Under the pieces are notes generated by a model. That model made no database searches. It saw only the letters and a program-made list of their open reading frames with translations, and was not told the origin of the DNA. This document shows, in pieces, positions 42,062-54,245 of a stretch of 64,000 nt of DNA (its first letter is position 1; every line of letters begins with the position of its first letter). The DNA is taken from positions 1 to 64,000 of the forward strand of contig ADNK01000421.1 of NCBI GenBank assembly GCA_000320545.1, read 5' to 3'. The position numbers and the translations under genes were made by a program. This stretch comes from Bigelowiella natans CCMP2755. Taxonomy: Eukaryota > Cercozoa > Chlorarachniophyceae.

Positions 42062-42102
<41 letters not shown>

Positions 42103-42526
42103 CAATACTATAGCATTACCTTGGGATGTTCTTTCAAACCCCGTGCTCTGCGCCATTGATCAATAAGCTTCGGATGAATCTTGTATGAATCAAGATATTT
42201 TCTAGGAATTGGATGGTAGTGCGGAGCCTTGCATCCGGTCTTAATGGTGGAAGAAGTTGTAGCATCATCATCATCAGCAGCAGCAGTATTTCCATTCCCC
42301 GTTTTCGAAGCATTCTTCGTCGTTTTCATCTGCGACTGCTGCCGACATTTCCAAGCTGTATCTTCCATTGCAACATGAGAGTCACCAAACGCTGGCACGG
42401 TGCATGGATGGTATGTACGCGGCTTTGTCAGGAATGATTTCACTTCTGTTGTGCCGTAGCCCTTAGCAATGTATATCACATTCATAATCATGCGTAGAAG
42501 AGTTGTAACGCCAATCTACAACTTAG

Positions 42527-42578
<52 letters not shown>

Positions 42579-43377
42579 GCACCATCCATCGTGATCGATG
42601 GAAATACATCTCCTCCAACCATCACCACCACTGCTACTACTCCTCCCCAATCCCTCTCCAACCTGGGCGTCGAGATATATCGATTGAAAGGGGTCAATAT
42701 CCAATGCCGCCTCCTCTACCGAATTGCCTTTTTTTGTACATTGGTGCATTTGTTTGCATTAAAAAAAATGGGGGACGGAGGTGCTACAAACAGACCATAA
42801 CCCCATTTCTAAATTTCCATCTTGCTACTCCTCCACCCTCCAAATATGTTATCACCCCCCGTCCGTGTTCTACCAGCGCAATCCATGCCTGCTTCTTCAG
42901 GCTTAACGCTATCCTGGTCCTCAATGCCCCCCGCCTCCTCTGCTTTTGTTAGAAAACCAAATTTGTGTTGAATCTGTAGTTGACATACAAGTTCTAATTT
43001 TGCAGAATGTTCATCCCTGTCTACCGTCATTGTTCGACAGCGTTGTAAGTTGCAGCGCTTGCTTCTTCACAGAGACTCGCTTCTCTTTCCCCCCTTCTCG
43101 TGTGCGCTTCCTTCGAGCCTTCGCTTTTGATTGCACTGCAAAAGTTACGCATGATGTGATACACTCATCATTCAAAGTAGTACACGCTCCCCGCAGTACC
43201 TTTCCCATTTTTCAAAGCCGCCAGTAGTCCCGTGTAGGCCTTCATCGCAGAGAAAAGTAATTGGGCATAATTATGTCCTTTTTCTATCCTGCGACAATGA
43301 TTTTTAGAAGTCGCATCTAGGCATGACGATGATGATGGTGACGGTGAGAACGAACGGAATGATGCCATTCCATTCAT
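35576..43377 (-). CDS. UTP25: UTP25 (DEF/DIEXF) rRNA-processing factor
   Basis: UTP25 is a nucleolar DEAD-box-like protein lacking helicase catalytic motifs, part of the small-subunit processome. Exons in order: 43377-43200 (KAYTGLLAALKN), 42939-about 42837, about 42727-42640 (ALDIDPFQSIYL), 42461-42120, about 41599-41543 (DVWYAGETPDKKR), about 41160-41005, 40457-40364 (RPRVLLLAPFRNAAYEL), 39664-39602 (SDIIVASPLGIRT), 39245-39196 (SDYDFLSSIE), 38973-38926, 38729-38661 (RETDFSR), 38411-38367, 37868-37839, 37707-37603 (SYDARFEYFIDNILPK), about 37494-37444 (CLVFIPS), 36586-36542 (SRARQLFFQGD), 36350-36293 (TERFYFFKRYRIRG), 36009-35923 (CIFYAPPEHCDFYYEVLNLL) and 35817-35576 (LYTKYDVLSLARIVGEQRAQ). 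Most joins keep phase. One or two short exons, for instance the LVFSS segment, were not found. Start MNGMAS chosen from the first ATG; MASFRS just inside it is an alternative. Introns carry many microsatellites and one poor-quality stretch near 38 kb. Confidence 0.9.
37990..38270. other. Homopolymer-rich, probably low-quality sequence
   Basis: A run of about 25 G, an A-run, then text such as aatttttccaataaaaaaaattggg and aactccccctaaaaaaattggggg, with almost every homopolymer lengthened. It sits in a UTP25 intron and is unlike anything around it. It reads like the tail of a poor trace merged into the assembly. Confidence 0.7.
39718..39782. repeat. Compound (CT)n(GT)n microsatellite
   Basis: CT run followed by GT run in a UTP25 intron. 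Confidence 0.95.
41453..41545. repeat. Compound (AC)n(TA)n microsatellite
   Basis: About 34 bases of AC then about 58 of TA, immediately 3' (minus strand) of the DVWYAGETPDKKR exon of UTP25. Further UTP25 intron runs: (CT)n 42008-42042, (GT)n 42065-42101, (AT)n 42532-42575, (TA)n 38804-38840 and 36972-37008. Confidence 0.95.
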
Positions 43378-44107
43378 TCGAACAGCCACGAACGCATACG
43401 CACCACTAGACCACGCTAGCACGGTCAGCACATGCTCGTTTTGTTTGTTCGTTCAGTTCACTCATTCTTTCATTCATCCAGTGATCCTCTCAGCTGCACA
43501 CGAGCCAACAATCGATCAATCGGTGATGATCAATTCCAGAATCGGTGGGCTTGCATGTCAGCTCGTCATCCGTTCGCACGTGAGCACAGCGCGATGAAGC
43601 TGGACTAGTGGAGGCGTCCATCAGGCGATGAAACTCTCGTGCAAAGCCAGGCAGGTGGTAGCCTGGCGCATTGCATGGTTGGACAGCGTCGCTGTGTGCG
43701 TGATGGGATCTGGCCAGCTGGGGAAGGGACGTGCTAGCGTGTGAGCAGTGTGAGCTCTAGCTTCGATCGCTGTGGGCGATGTGTGATCAGGAGCTTGTCC
43801 AGCTTGTGCACGATCGCTCAATGACACAAACGAAATTGCCATGACTTGACTTGACTTGACATGTGAAGAAATTGCGCGCTGAACTGATGAACACTGCTAG
43901 ACTGCTGCGCCACCTGACGACTAACTAGCTAGGTCATGCAGATCTAGAGATCTAGAGATGCTCTGGTGCATGCTGGCATGCTAGCATGCCAACATGTAGC
44001 ACATATAGCTAGCTAGCCAGATGATTGTCCAGTGCTAGCTGGCTGGAGTGCTGCACGATGACTGCCAGACTGGATGAGTCTGCTGCCAGTCAGCAGTCCA
44101 TCTGCTC

Positions 44108-44250
44108 TGCTAGTCTGGTCCTCAATGCTGGAATGCCCCCCGCTAGCCCGCTAGCCCGCCTCCTCTGCTCACATTCTAGACGTTGCATTGCTAGATTGGA
44201 AGACCAAATTCGTGTTGAATCCGCAGTTGACATGCAAGTCACAATTGCAC
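44108..44250. pseudogene. Degraded copy of a UTP25 exon/intron fragment
   Basis: Matches 42911-43003 in order: tggtcctcaatg, ccccccgc, cctcctctgct, then accaaatt-gtgttgaatc and agttgacat-caagt. It differs by three inserts, roughly tggaatg, tagcccgctagcccgc and a 25-base segment with two CTAG words. It is not coding. Confidence 0.75.
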
Positions 44251-44465
44251 TCTCTAGCTCTGCTAGTCTAGCTAGCTAGCAAACTAGCAGTCTAGCAGCA
44301 GTGCGTGGTGTGCAGAACAATTTGGCAATCGCAGTCGTCATGTTAGCATGCTGTAGCGCTAGCCGACCACGTTAGCTGTAGCAGCTAGCACGACGATGCA
44401 CTGCACTGCTAGACTGGTGCACGTGATCTAGAGATGTCTAGATGGGCAACGCAGCAAGCACGTGT

Positions 44466-44659
44466 GTGCGCAGAAAAATCACGCTCCCTGCTAGCCTGGG
44501 CAATCGAGCGATGCTGGAACAAAGAACATACACATTCACATGGTGTGACGTACTGCGAGTGCGCAGATCACGCTCTCTGGGCAATCGAGCAATGCTGAAT
44601 GCTGGAACAAAGGCTAGAAAGCACATGCACATTCACACAGTGTGACTGCTAGACTGCGA
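44466..44659. repeat. Diverged direct repeat of about 95 bp
   Basis: Unit 1 (44466-44557) and unit 2 (44559-44659) share gtgcgcag, atcacgctc, ctgggcaatcgagc, atgctggaacaaag, cacattcaca and gtgtgac. They differ mainly by short inserts, three of which contain CTAG. Confidence 0.8.
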
Positions 44660-45295
44660 TGCAAGCGTACGTAGCTAGCAAGCACATCTAGCATCTAGCT
44701 AGCTAGATGCATGTGTATGGCAGATGCTGTAGATCGTTGTCAGCATCATCACTACTTGACCGCAGCAATGTCGACATCTGCTTCTCACGTCAGCTCTCTA
44801 TATCTTGCTAGCTCTGCTTTTGCGCTGACGTGAGCAAAAGGTAGCAACGTGTGGGAGTCTTCGATCATCAGGAAATCACCGCCGATGCCACAAGCTAGCA
44901 AGTCCCACATGCATCGCTAGATCAGCCGCGCGCGATATCGTTTCGAGAAGACAACGTCACACACGAGACCAACCGTATGACGTTGATCCTTCGATCATCA
45001 TCCTTTCAGTCATATCTAAAAATCCAAAGAGCATCACCGGTGTTATCCAACGTGCTGAATTTTAGTTTTCAGAAAAAGCATTGACTGCTGATCATTGAGG
45101 CTAGTACACGTTATCGGTGCCTAGCGCAAGGTTTCTGACGACCGTTGTAGTTGGAGAAGTTTGATTTTTTATGACTAGCATACATTCGGCCTGGAAAGGC
45201 TGTGTCGTTGTTTTGTTCATCTACATTTGGAGTATGTGTACAGTTGATTGGGGCATTTGCTTCAAGCTAACCAGAATTTCCGTTTAAATAATGGT

Positions 45296-45311
45296 GGTGT
45301 CATATGACACC
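45296..45311 (-). terminator. 3' hairpin of histone H1 mRNA
   Basis: Perfect palindrome GGTGTC-ATAT-GACACC, about 33 bases after the H1 stop on the minus strand, followed by ACCA. The histone H3 gene has the same stem and the same ACCA at the same kind of position. By analogy with metazoan histone mRNAs, which use GGCYCUUUUCAGRGCC then ACCCA, this is probably the 3' processing signal; the stem sequence differs. Confidence 0.65.
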
Positions 45312-45343
45312 TTGGGTTTTTAGTTTGTTGAGGAAGAGTTGAT

Positions 45344-45808
45344 TTACTTGCGTCCCTTGGTCTTTTTCTTGGTGGTCTTCTTCTTGGAAGCAGCCTTTTT
45401 CTTAGGAGCAGCCTTCTTCTTAGGAGCAGCCTTCTTCTTAGGAGCGGCCTTCTTCTTAGGAGCAGCCTTCTTCTTGGTAGTCTTCTTCTTCTTGGAAGCG
45501 GCCTTCTTCTTAGGTGCTGCCTTCTTCTTAGGAGCAGCTTTCTTCTTTGGTGCAGCCTTCTTCTTTGCCTTTGCCTTGAAGGAAGGATCCAGCTTGAAGG
45601 ATTGCTTAATCTGGACGAAGACGCCCTTCTCAACTCCTCTCTTGATTGCGAGACGGAGGGCAGACTGGAAGGTAGCCAAGTTCACCTTGAAGTTAGCAAG
45701 GATGTACTTCGAGATAGCTTGACGGGAAGCTCCCTTGCGTTGCTTCAGCTCGATGATTGCCGCAGCAACCATCTTCTGGTATGTAGGGTGAGCAGCTTTG
45801 GGTGGCAT
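45344..45808 (-). CDS. Linker histone H1
   Basis: Intronless, 154 aa. Start MPPKAAHPTYQKM chosen over an in-frame ATG 36 bases upstream because winged-helix H1 proteins begin just before the Y-x-x-M-V-x-x-A-I helix. Residues about 8-80 are the globular domain (YQKMVAAAIIELKQRKG, then RQAISKYILANF and LRLAIKRGVEKGVFVQIK). The rest is a lysine/alanine/proline tail built of KKKAAP repeats plus KKKTTK, typical of H1 tails that bind linker DNA. It is transcribed away from H3 and ends in the hairpin above. The repeat tail makes a spurious AAFFLG frame on the other strand. Confidence 0.95.
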   Translation of the reverse strand: MPPKAAHPTYQKMVAAAIIELKQRKGASRQAISKYILANFKVNLATFQSALRLAIKRGVEKGVFVQIKQSFKLDPSFKAKAKKKAAPKKKAAPKKKAAPKKKAASKKKKTTKKKAAPKKKAAPKKKAAPKKKAAPKKKAASKKKTTKKKTKGRK

Positions 45809-47060
<1,252 letters not shown>

Positions 47061-47082
47061 ATTTCCTCAATCAAATCACACC

Positions 47083-47097
47083 GGTGTCTCAGACACC
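47083..47097 (+). terminator. 3' hairpin of histone H3 mRNA
   Basis: GGTGTC-TCA-GACACC followed by ACCA, 22 bases after the stop. Stem identical to that after H1; only the loop differs. Confidence 0.65.
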
Positions 47098-47373
47098 ACC
47101 AATCTGAAGTTGAAACTTTGAGCTATTGATGCCACGTACTTGATTGAGGCGGACATGATTGCCTGCCTTCCATGACATCATTGGGACTGTTTTTTCTCAA
47201 AGCAGTTGATTCGAATTCCCTCAGTCTGCGTGATTGCCCACACATGCTAGCATGATCCTTGAAGACACGGAAAGATGGGACATTCCGATGTGCAATCTAG
47301 ACATTAACATGCCCTTCCCTAGTTCTAGCGACACATGTGAACTCAAGGCTGCTACCGATGCCCTTTTTGCCAG

Positions 47374-47486
47374 GCAACGATGTCAAGATTGGAGAGGCAA
47401 TCCACAAGAACTCTGAATCTTCAGGTGGAAGTGATGACGGCTCCGTCCCAACTAATGACGCAGATGCTGAAGAGAAGAAGCAGTGA
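47374..47486 (+). pseudogene. Orphan exon-like frame (acidic tail)
   Basis: After a good acceptor (tttttgccag) the frame NDVKIGEAIHKNSESSGG continues to an acidic end and TGA. There is no partner exon upstream: the flank is the H3 3' region. It looks like a terminal exon fragment left behind or duplicated. Parent gene unknown. Confidence 0.35.
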
Positions 47487-48628
47487 CTCAAGAAGTAGAT
47501 CACCCTCTACATCCTCACTCTGTCCACCTCTAAATGTAGCCCCTCATTTCCCCCCTCCGCCCAACACCTCAATTCCCATGATGTCACCATGTTCATTCTT
47601 CCACCAACCGATTCGCGTTCCATCAATCTGTGCTTTGATGCAATTGGATTGGTCACGCTGCATGGTCAACTAGTCAAGAAAACGTCGTCCATGCATGCAT
47701 GAATGTGCATTGAATCTGGCCATCTTAGCATCATCAAATTGCACCGTGTTTCACCATGCACTTGTGAAATCACACGAGCTAGCGAGTGTGCACATGTGCA
47801 GTTGTCAGCAAGGCACACTGTTGGACGACACGCTGCGCTAGCGGCACGGAGAAGCACATGCATTCCGTTCGGCAGTGCCAGAGTGTGCAGCCTGCTAGCC
47901 TGACATTGCGAGATTGTGCGGTGACTAGCTAGCTAGTGATGCAGTGACTGGCGGCGGAGCTCACTAGCTAGCTAGCTCAGCGAGCACGCACGTGCAGCTC
48001 AGAGCTGCGCTGCGGCCGTGGAGCACAAAATGCAATTCAATCCACGAAATTGGCACGCTGCGCCATCTAGCTAGCGCTAGCCTTGCCACTCCACAGCTCT
48101 AGACATCTAGACATGCACAAAAGACTCCATTTGTCATTCTGGAATTGCGCCCTGGCCGGTGAGAGTGAGGCCGAAGCTAGCTAGTGAAGGCATTCTAGCA
48201 TTTTGAATCGACTCATCAAACAAAATTCATACAAAACTTGCGCAAAGGAAACAACTCTCCATGTGTCATTGCTTGCATTTTGGACATATGGAGGCGCAGT
48301 GCTTGCGTGCTTACCTAGCTAGCTAGTCATTACGTGCTTGCGTGTGCTAGCTATAGCTAGTGTGAGACGGATGCAATGATGAAGTGATTGAATCTTTTCA
48401 ATGGACATCCCAATGTGCAGCCATTGCTGCAGCTAGCTAGCTAGCGTCCAAATCAAGGGAGTATGCTAGTATGCATGCATGCATGCATGCACATGTACAC
48501 CACTTTTTGTAACCACAAGCGTTTGATTGATTGTATCGTAGCTAGCAGAAAAATAACACCTAGCTATGTCTCTCGGGCTTTGTGTCGCATATTTGTGGGA
48601 TCCCTGCTATTTTTGCCAGAACGGTGGC

Positions 48629-50481
48629 TTACTCTTTATTTTTCTTCTTCTTCTTCTTCGCAGATTTATCCTTCTTAGCTTTCTTCTTTTTTGGCTTCTC
48701 GGTACCATCCTCATCCTTCTTTCTCTTCTTGTTTTTCTTTTCGGATTTGGGGGTTTTAGGGGTTGAAGGTGGGCTCTTTGAATCTGCTTTAGATTCGAGT
48801 TCCATAGCACTGGCTGTCTTTTTGCCTTCAACCATACCACCTTTGGTAAGGTCTTTATATCCCATTTTCCAATCTTCTGGAGTATTCTCGTTAACTTTGC
48901 CGTATTTGTCAAGTTTTCCCTCCTCAATCAGTTGTTTTTTCTTCGCAGCAAAAGGTCCAAGTCCCCATCTACGAGGGTATGTGTCTCGGTCCATTATCAC
49001 CCGCTTAGCTTTCGCAACCAATCCATGTTCACAGGTCAAAATCTGAACCGAAGTCATTTGTGCGATAGAAACACTGACTGCTTCCCCCTTCGTCGTAATC
49101 ACCACAATTTCCTCCCCAACCTCAATATTATCTGAAAAGCGGAGAACACCCGGAAGCATCAATTTAGCGCCATAGCACAGTGCGTTAACAGCAGAGTCTT
49201 TGACAACGATGCGTTTTAATGGCTCAAGCAGCTTCTCCATAGGCATAATTACTCTTCGAAGGTAGCTACGGAGGAGGAGACATTATTAGAATTTGTAGGT
49301 ACGAATGTAAATTCAAAGAGTTATGCTTACGATTCATCATCCTGGTGCTTCCACATCCACATTGCGTCAAGAATGTCGTGCATCGTGACCATGTTATCGT
49401 CCTCGCCCAAATTTCCTGTTCTCACACGTCGAAGTTCCTCCATATGTCCCCCAACCTGGATATTCATATTCCCGCCAAGGTCAATAATTAAGCATTCGGT
49501 GTTTCAACGACGAGTAGGTGGGAAAGTAAGGCTACTACATTACTATTATTCTTATGACTATTGTCATCATCATCATTATTATTATTATTATTATCCTTTT
49601 TATATAAATTATTATACCCCCAGTAGATATCCGAGATGCACACAGAGAGTCCTAATGTAAGTTCCCGCCTGGCATTTGACCCAGAATACTCCCAAGCCAC
49701 GCTCACTGTCAAATTCAAGGAGCTTGCTTTCGTATATGGTGCGGATGCGTAGCTGTCGTTTCACAGCCGAGATTAGGGGAGGGCGTTGCCATAGAGCACC
49801 AGTTAACTTCTTGAGGGCCTTATTTACTAACTTCTCATTTGGAACTTCTCCATGGAGTCTTAACACGCATACGTACTCCTTCCCTGCACTTTGTTGGGAC
49901 TTAACCATACGAGTTGCTCTGTCGCAGCATACAAGTAGATTTCCTGTAACTTTGGGGTCAAGAGTCCCACTGTGTCCAGTCTTTTCAACCTCCAGAATCC
50001 GCTTTAGCCAAGCAACAACCTCGTGAGACGATGGATTTGCTGGCTTGTCCAGATTTATCACACCATATCGCAAGTAATCCCTCATTTTACGTTGCAAGGG
50101 TGAACTTCCGCTCGGAATTGGAGTATAATGTCCACTCCGAACAAGCAACTTGTCATAATCCTAATTCCACAAATCAGTGTCAGCATCTTTATCACCATGC
50201 TCATGATAATATGTAAAAACCTTCAGAAGGAGAGGCCAGCCTGATGTATCCGCTCTTGAAACTTCATTTGAAGGTTTTATTTGGAAGGTTTCACCACTGG
50301 AATCCGTTTTAGAAGACGACGATGCAACGACTTTTGGACTTTTGGTCTTCTTGTCTTTTTTTGATTTCTTTTTCTTTTTCTTGTTTTCCTTGGTATTGAT
50401 AAACGTCAGAGAAGAAAACTAATGAAAACTATATCTTTGTATATCCATGCAAATCACCTTGGGAGTGCCGTTCTTCCCCAT
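48629..50481 (-). CDS. CBF5: Dyskerin / CBF5, H/ACA snoRNP pseudouridine synthase, 498 aa
   Basis: Five exons total exactly 499 codons: 50481-50458 (MGKNGTPK), 50388-50221, 50160-49618, 49455-49331, 49265-48629. Order: lysine-rich N-tail, dyskerin-like region ([20 protein letters not shown]), TruB catalytic domain with [12 protein letters not shown] (catalytic Asp about 132), YGVINLDKP and [12 protein letters not shown]. Then comes the conserved [19 protein letters not shown], a PUA domain ([20 protein letters not shown] to [12 protein letters not shown]), and a long KKKK tail typical of eukaryotic dyskerins. It isomerises uridines in rRNA guided by H/ACA snoRNAs and stabilises telomerase RNA in other lineages. 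Intron 3 has AT and ATT repeats. Divergent from the Tudor/TDP2-like gene. All key residues present. Confidence 0.97.
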
Positions 50482-51138
50482 GGTTTATTTTTCGTCCCAG
50501 ATCCACTGACGGCTCTGTTCTACACTTTTTGCTTTTGAGGACTGTAGGAGCATAATTCTCAAGGTTAGCACCGTAGCATTTGTTTAGTATTTTACACATC
50601 ATTGGACAGCTGGACATAAGTAGTTCGGTAGTAGGTCAAACTACATTAAATTCGTTCTTGTACCTGCGTCAAAAACCCTGTAGCTGGGGTTGGGGTGGGG
50701 TTAATGTTCCAAGTTTAACTTGAGCCCCGCAAACTGCAAAAATACCCAAATTCTCATTGGATTTATTGTTTTTTGATCTCCGATCGCCTATCCCGGCTAA
50801 AATAGGATAACTGTCGATCCAACAACTGCACATCTTATTACTGAATTCAGAGTCAATGGCGCTCCACTGCAATTTAGACCCATTTTCTCAAATTTCCCAC
50901 TAATTCTGCCAAATTCCAAGGGGAAACTGAGTAAATTTCCACGCGTTGGATTTTTCAACCGCAATCTGCTGGGACATCGGCATACAAAGACGGTTTAAAA
51001 TTCTAATTTTTATACTGACTACAACAATTACAACAATAAAAACAACTGCGCCCATCCACAGTCCTCTCGGAACGGAAAAAGAAACTGCCATAGGTGTGTG
51101 TGTGGGTGTGCCCCTGGTCTCATTTGTTGGAACCACAC
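50482..51138. promoter_or_regulatory. Divergent promoter interval, dyskerin and Tudor/TDP2-like gene
   Basis: About 650 bases between two start codons, AT-rich, no CTAG tract, no convincing exon. Short open frames on the minus strand (50429-50617, 50669-50872) look random. Confidence 0.45.
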
Positions 51139-53499
51139 ATGGACTCTGGGAAATCAGAGGCCAACGCCGATCAGGATGCGATTGACGAAGGAGAGGGGAT
51201 CGATGAGCCAGCTAGATGGTCTCCGTGTTTATTCTCAGGAAAGAAAGAAGGGCAATGGATCCAGGGTCTTGTTATGGGAGTCTATGATGAGTCTACTAAA
51301 CGAAACGTAATCGAAACGTAATGAAAACTGATCACCCAAACGTATCATTTATCAATATAACGTATTTGCCAGGTAAATGTTCGTTTGCATGCTAAGGCCC
51401 CTATAGCAAAAGTGCACCCTCGAGACGTTCTTGTTTGGAGGCCTGTTCCCTTCCCAGACGCCGAGGTTGGGGATGAAATTCTCGTACATGCAAGGGAACC
51501 TCCAATTTGGTATGAGGCAAAAATTGTAGATAAAAACCCAGACATCGAGGTATTCGAGATTCAGTACACCGGGAAGGATTATCCCCCATGCACAAACTCG
51601 TTTGTCACGGCAAACCAATTCTTTACTCCGATTGACCTATCCCAGCGCTTCACTTATGATGACCAGCAGAAGGAGAATGTGGCGAACAAAGAGGCTAAGA
51701 GAAGGGATACTGAGAAGGACGATTTCCTGATGAGAGGAATCGCAGACGAGCCTCTTAGAATAATATCATGGAAGATTGACACCGACTCCAAGATGGAGGC
51801 GGGGTATAAAAGAACAAAGTCGCTACTGGAGGCGGAGTATAAAAGAATAGAGTCGCTACTGACAATATTGAGGGGCAACAAAACTGAATTTCTCGCTCTC
51901 CAGGGAGTTAACACTTGGCTGGTGGAAGAGTTGATGTCTCTAGGGTGGTTCAAAAAGCGTTTCCCTTACAGCTCATACTATCTCCACGGGGAGAAATGCC
52001 TGAGTAACAGTTCTGTACTTTTCAGTACATTTCCTCTATTAAGTGTAGAGCAACATAAATATAAAGACGGCAATGTTTTTACCTTGTGTACGACAAAAGT
52101 AAAGGGCCGCAAATTGCATATTTTAAACATAGATCTAATCGAAGGAGAGGCACACTCAGAAAAGCGTGTAGCGGATGCAACACTTTTGTGTGCTGTGATA
52201 AAAAAGATTCCGTCGCGTAAAGAAGACACAATTCTGGTAGGAAATTTTGGATTTCCCCCTCACACAGAGCCAGAAAGCACCATCTTTGGTCCTTCGTTCT
52301 TCGTGGATGCGTGGAGAGAGTGTTGTGGGCAGAAGAATGGCTACACAAGGGACCCCGTGAACAACAACAAAAACCATAGTAGTTCCTGCCAAAGATTAGA
52401 TTATGTTTTCCTTCGATCTGAAGTATGGAATCCGTGCGACGCCAAGCTTATTGGAAATTCACAAACCCCCATACCTTCACCAAACTTTGGAATAAAAGTA
52501 ACCCTTAAGTTTACCGCAAAAAGAAATGGTGTCCTTCAGGATAAAGAAGACGAGGAGAGGGAGAACTCGCAGAAATCATCTGCTGCGGAGAATAATTTTG
52601 GAATACCAGTTGAGCAGCTCACCATCGCTAGCTACAATGTTGGTGTTGACGATCCAGACGAAAGCTTCTCATCTTATGATAGGATTGAGGGTGCAAATGG
52701 CATCGTCGAGACCTTTGTAGAAGCAAGAGCTGATGTTTTATGCTTGCAAGAAGTCAAGCCATGGCTGACGACAAAGCTTCAGAAAAATTCTTGGTTTTCG
52801 AATAGTTTCCCTTACTCTACTCTCGATTTTGAGGTGGGGAAAAGTAGTAATAAGAGCAAGAAGGCTCCGCCATTTTTGCCTTGGTATTTGTGTATTTATA
52901 GTAAATATCCTATCTTGGTGACCTCCATATATAACCGGAAGCCGTACATATCGTCCCGGTGCTTTCTCTGTGCCACCCTCGAGGTCAACAACAGGAGAAT
53001 TGACATTTGCAACACGCAGCTCAATGCTTCGCTTTCAGGCGGCTGCGAGCGAGCTATGAACCTGGGATATATCTTTAGGCACCTAGGTCAGAGCAAAGGG
53101 GCAGATGATGCCATTTTAGCAGGCAGTTTCAACTATAAAACTGATTTTCAGCCTGAAAATAGAGTGGTGAAAGCAACAGGCTGGGAAGATGCATGGAATA
53201 CTGCAGACTCCGCTACTGATGGAGCTACTTTTGAACCTTCACGTAATATAGCCATTCACAGCTGCCCCGAGGCACACCTCAAAGCGATTTGCAACATATG
53301 GGGTGACGCGAGACTTGATCGCATATTTTTCCGGTCAGATACCGATGCAATGCAATGTGCGGATTCTAAACTTTTAGGGAAGATGGATATCCGTCAGGAA
53401 TCAACTGCTGAGAAGAAAGTCCAGAAGAAACTTTGTGCTAGTAGGCGCTATTGCATTTTGGCCAACTTCAAACTGATCAACAGTGAGCAGGATCTTTAG
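51139..53499 (+). CDS. Tudor-like protein with tandem degenerate TDP2-type EEP domains, 764 aa
   Basis: Two exons, 51139-51306 and 51373-53499, phase 0, start MDSGKSEAN. Residues about 25-130 resemble Tudor/Agenet modules (WIQGLVMGVYD and GDEILVHAREPPIWYEAKIV). Two endonuclease-exonuclease-phosphatase repeats follow. Repeat 1: LRIISWKID, LALQGVNTW, TILVGNFGF, QRLDYVFLRS. Repeat 2: LTIASYNVGV, DVLCLQEVKPW, AILAGSFNY, ARLDRIFFRSD. TDP2 repairs topoisomerase-2 adducts using N (WNID), E (LQEV), D (GDxN) and H (SDH). Repeat 1 has lost N, E, D and H. Repeat 2 keeps N and E but has S for D and no SDH at the end (RRYCILANFKL). So the fold is supported but catalysis is doubtful. Chromatin binding through the Tudor part is an inference. 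Confidence 0.8.
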
Positions 53500-54245
53500 T
53501 AATTATGTAAATTTATTTAGGTTATTTTCGTTATTCAGTGGGTGAAGACCGTCAAGAAGTGTGATATTTAGACAGACTCTCACTGTTTTCCCTCCTCCTC
53601 CAGAAGCTGTGTAGCCCACGTTTAGGCTGTGAAATATAACGTTTTCGCACATACCAAAAATAACGCCATCGGTCGAGCGTAGAACCGTCTAGCTGTGCGT
53701 GTAAGCACGCACACGCCTTGATAATGAAAGTGTTTCAATGAGTTTCAGATATGGCAGATTAATAATTAAATGACGTACAGATACGATAAGTAGTGCTAGA
53801 GTGGTGGTGCAGTCTAGCAGCAGCATGCAAGGCCTAGAGATGTGTGCGCATTGTGCCTGTGCCCGCCACACAACACACGACGACGATACGATACAACACA
53901 TTCTAGCATTATGCACAATAACGTACAGCAGCTCATCGTCTGCTGTCATGTCGTCGGCATTGTCACAGTTGCTTGTGCGTACAATTCACAGCAGCTGCGG
54001 TGAGAAGTAATAATGCAGTGAGCTGTGTACTACTCTAGCGCCTACATACGTCTCGCTGTGTGCATCTGCTAATGCATGTATGTGGCGGCGTGTGCGGGCG
54101 CAGTCCGGGTCGAAAGGCGCATTGTTAGCCAATCATTTGCAACAATGCTATGCTCGCTGCGTGACTCATCACACACCCGAATAAGCTAAAAAACAATTGT
54201 TTTTCATGCGTCAGGCCTGGCGGTGGCAACTTCATTTTTACTCAC
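53500..54245. other. Convergent interval with CTAG words
   Basis: Between the 3' end of the Tudor/TDP2-like gene and the 3' end of the LW/Tudor gene. 53680-54180 has ctag, gcatgcaag, ctagcag and agctgcagc-like words, less dense than other tracts. The stop codon and last exon of the minus-strand gene may fall in its right part. Confidence 0.5.

Larger units (their letters stand above)
43378..45295. other. Tandem intergenic interval; longest CTAG tract, with gene-derived copy
   Basis: Upstream of UTP25 and downstream of histone H1. The first part should hold the UTP25 promoter. 43860-44750 is very rich in ctagctag, gatctagagatctaga, gctagcatgc and similar words. 44108-44250 is a degraded copy of the UTP25 exon-2/intron junction at 42911-43003. 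44466-44557 and 44559-44659 are a diverged direct repeat. A short (acttg)n run lies near 43843-43860. No intact gene seen. Confidence 0.75.
47061..48628. other. Convergent interval with CTAG tract and an orphan frame
   Basis: Between the 3' ends of H3 and dyskerin. Apart from the hairpin and the orphan frame at 47374-47486, 47650-48560 is a palindrome-rich tract (gctagctagctc, tagctagcgctag, ctagctatagctag, gcatgcatgcatgcatgc). Confidence 0.65.

Noticed and set aside
45339-45722. Plus-strand frame rich in AAFFLGAAFF, looking like a membrane repeat protein
   Set aside because: It is the complement of the histone H1 KKKAAP tail.
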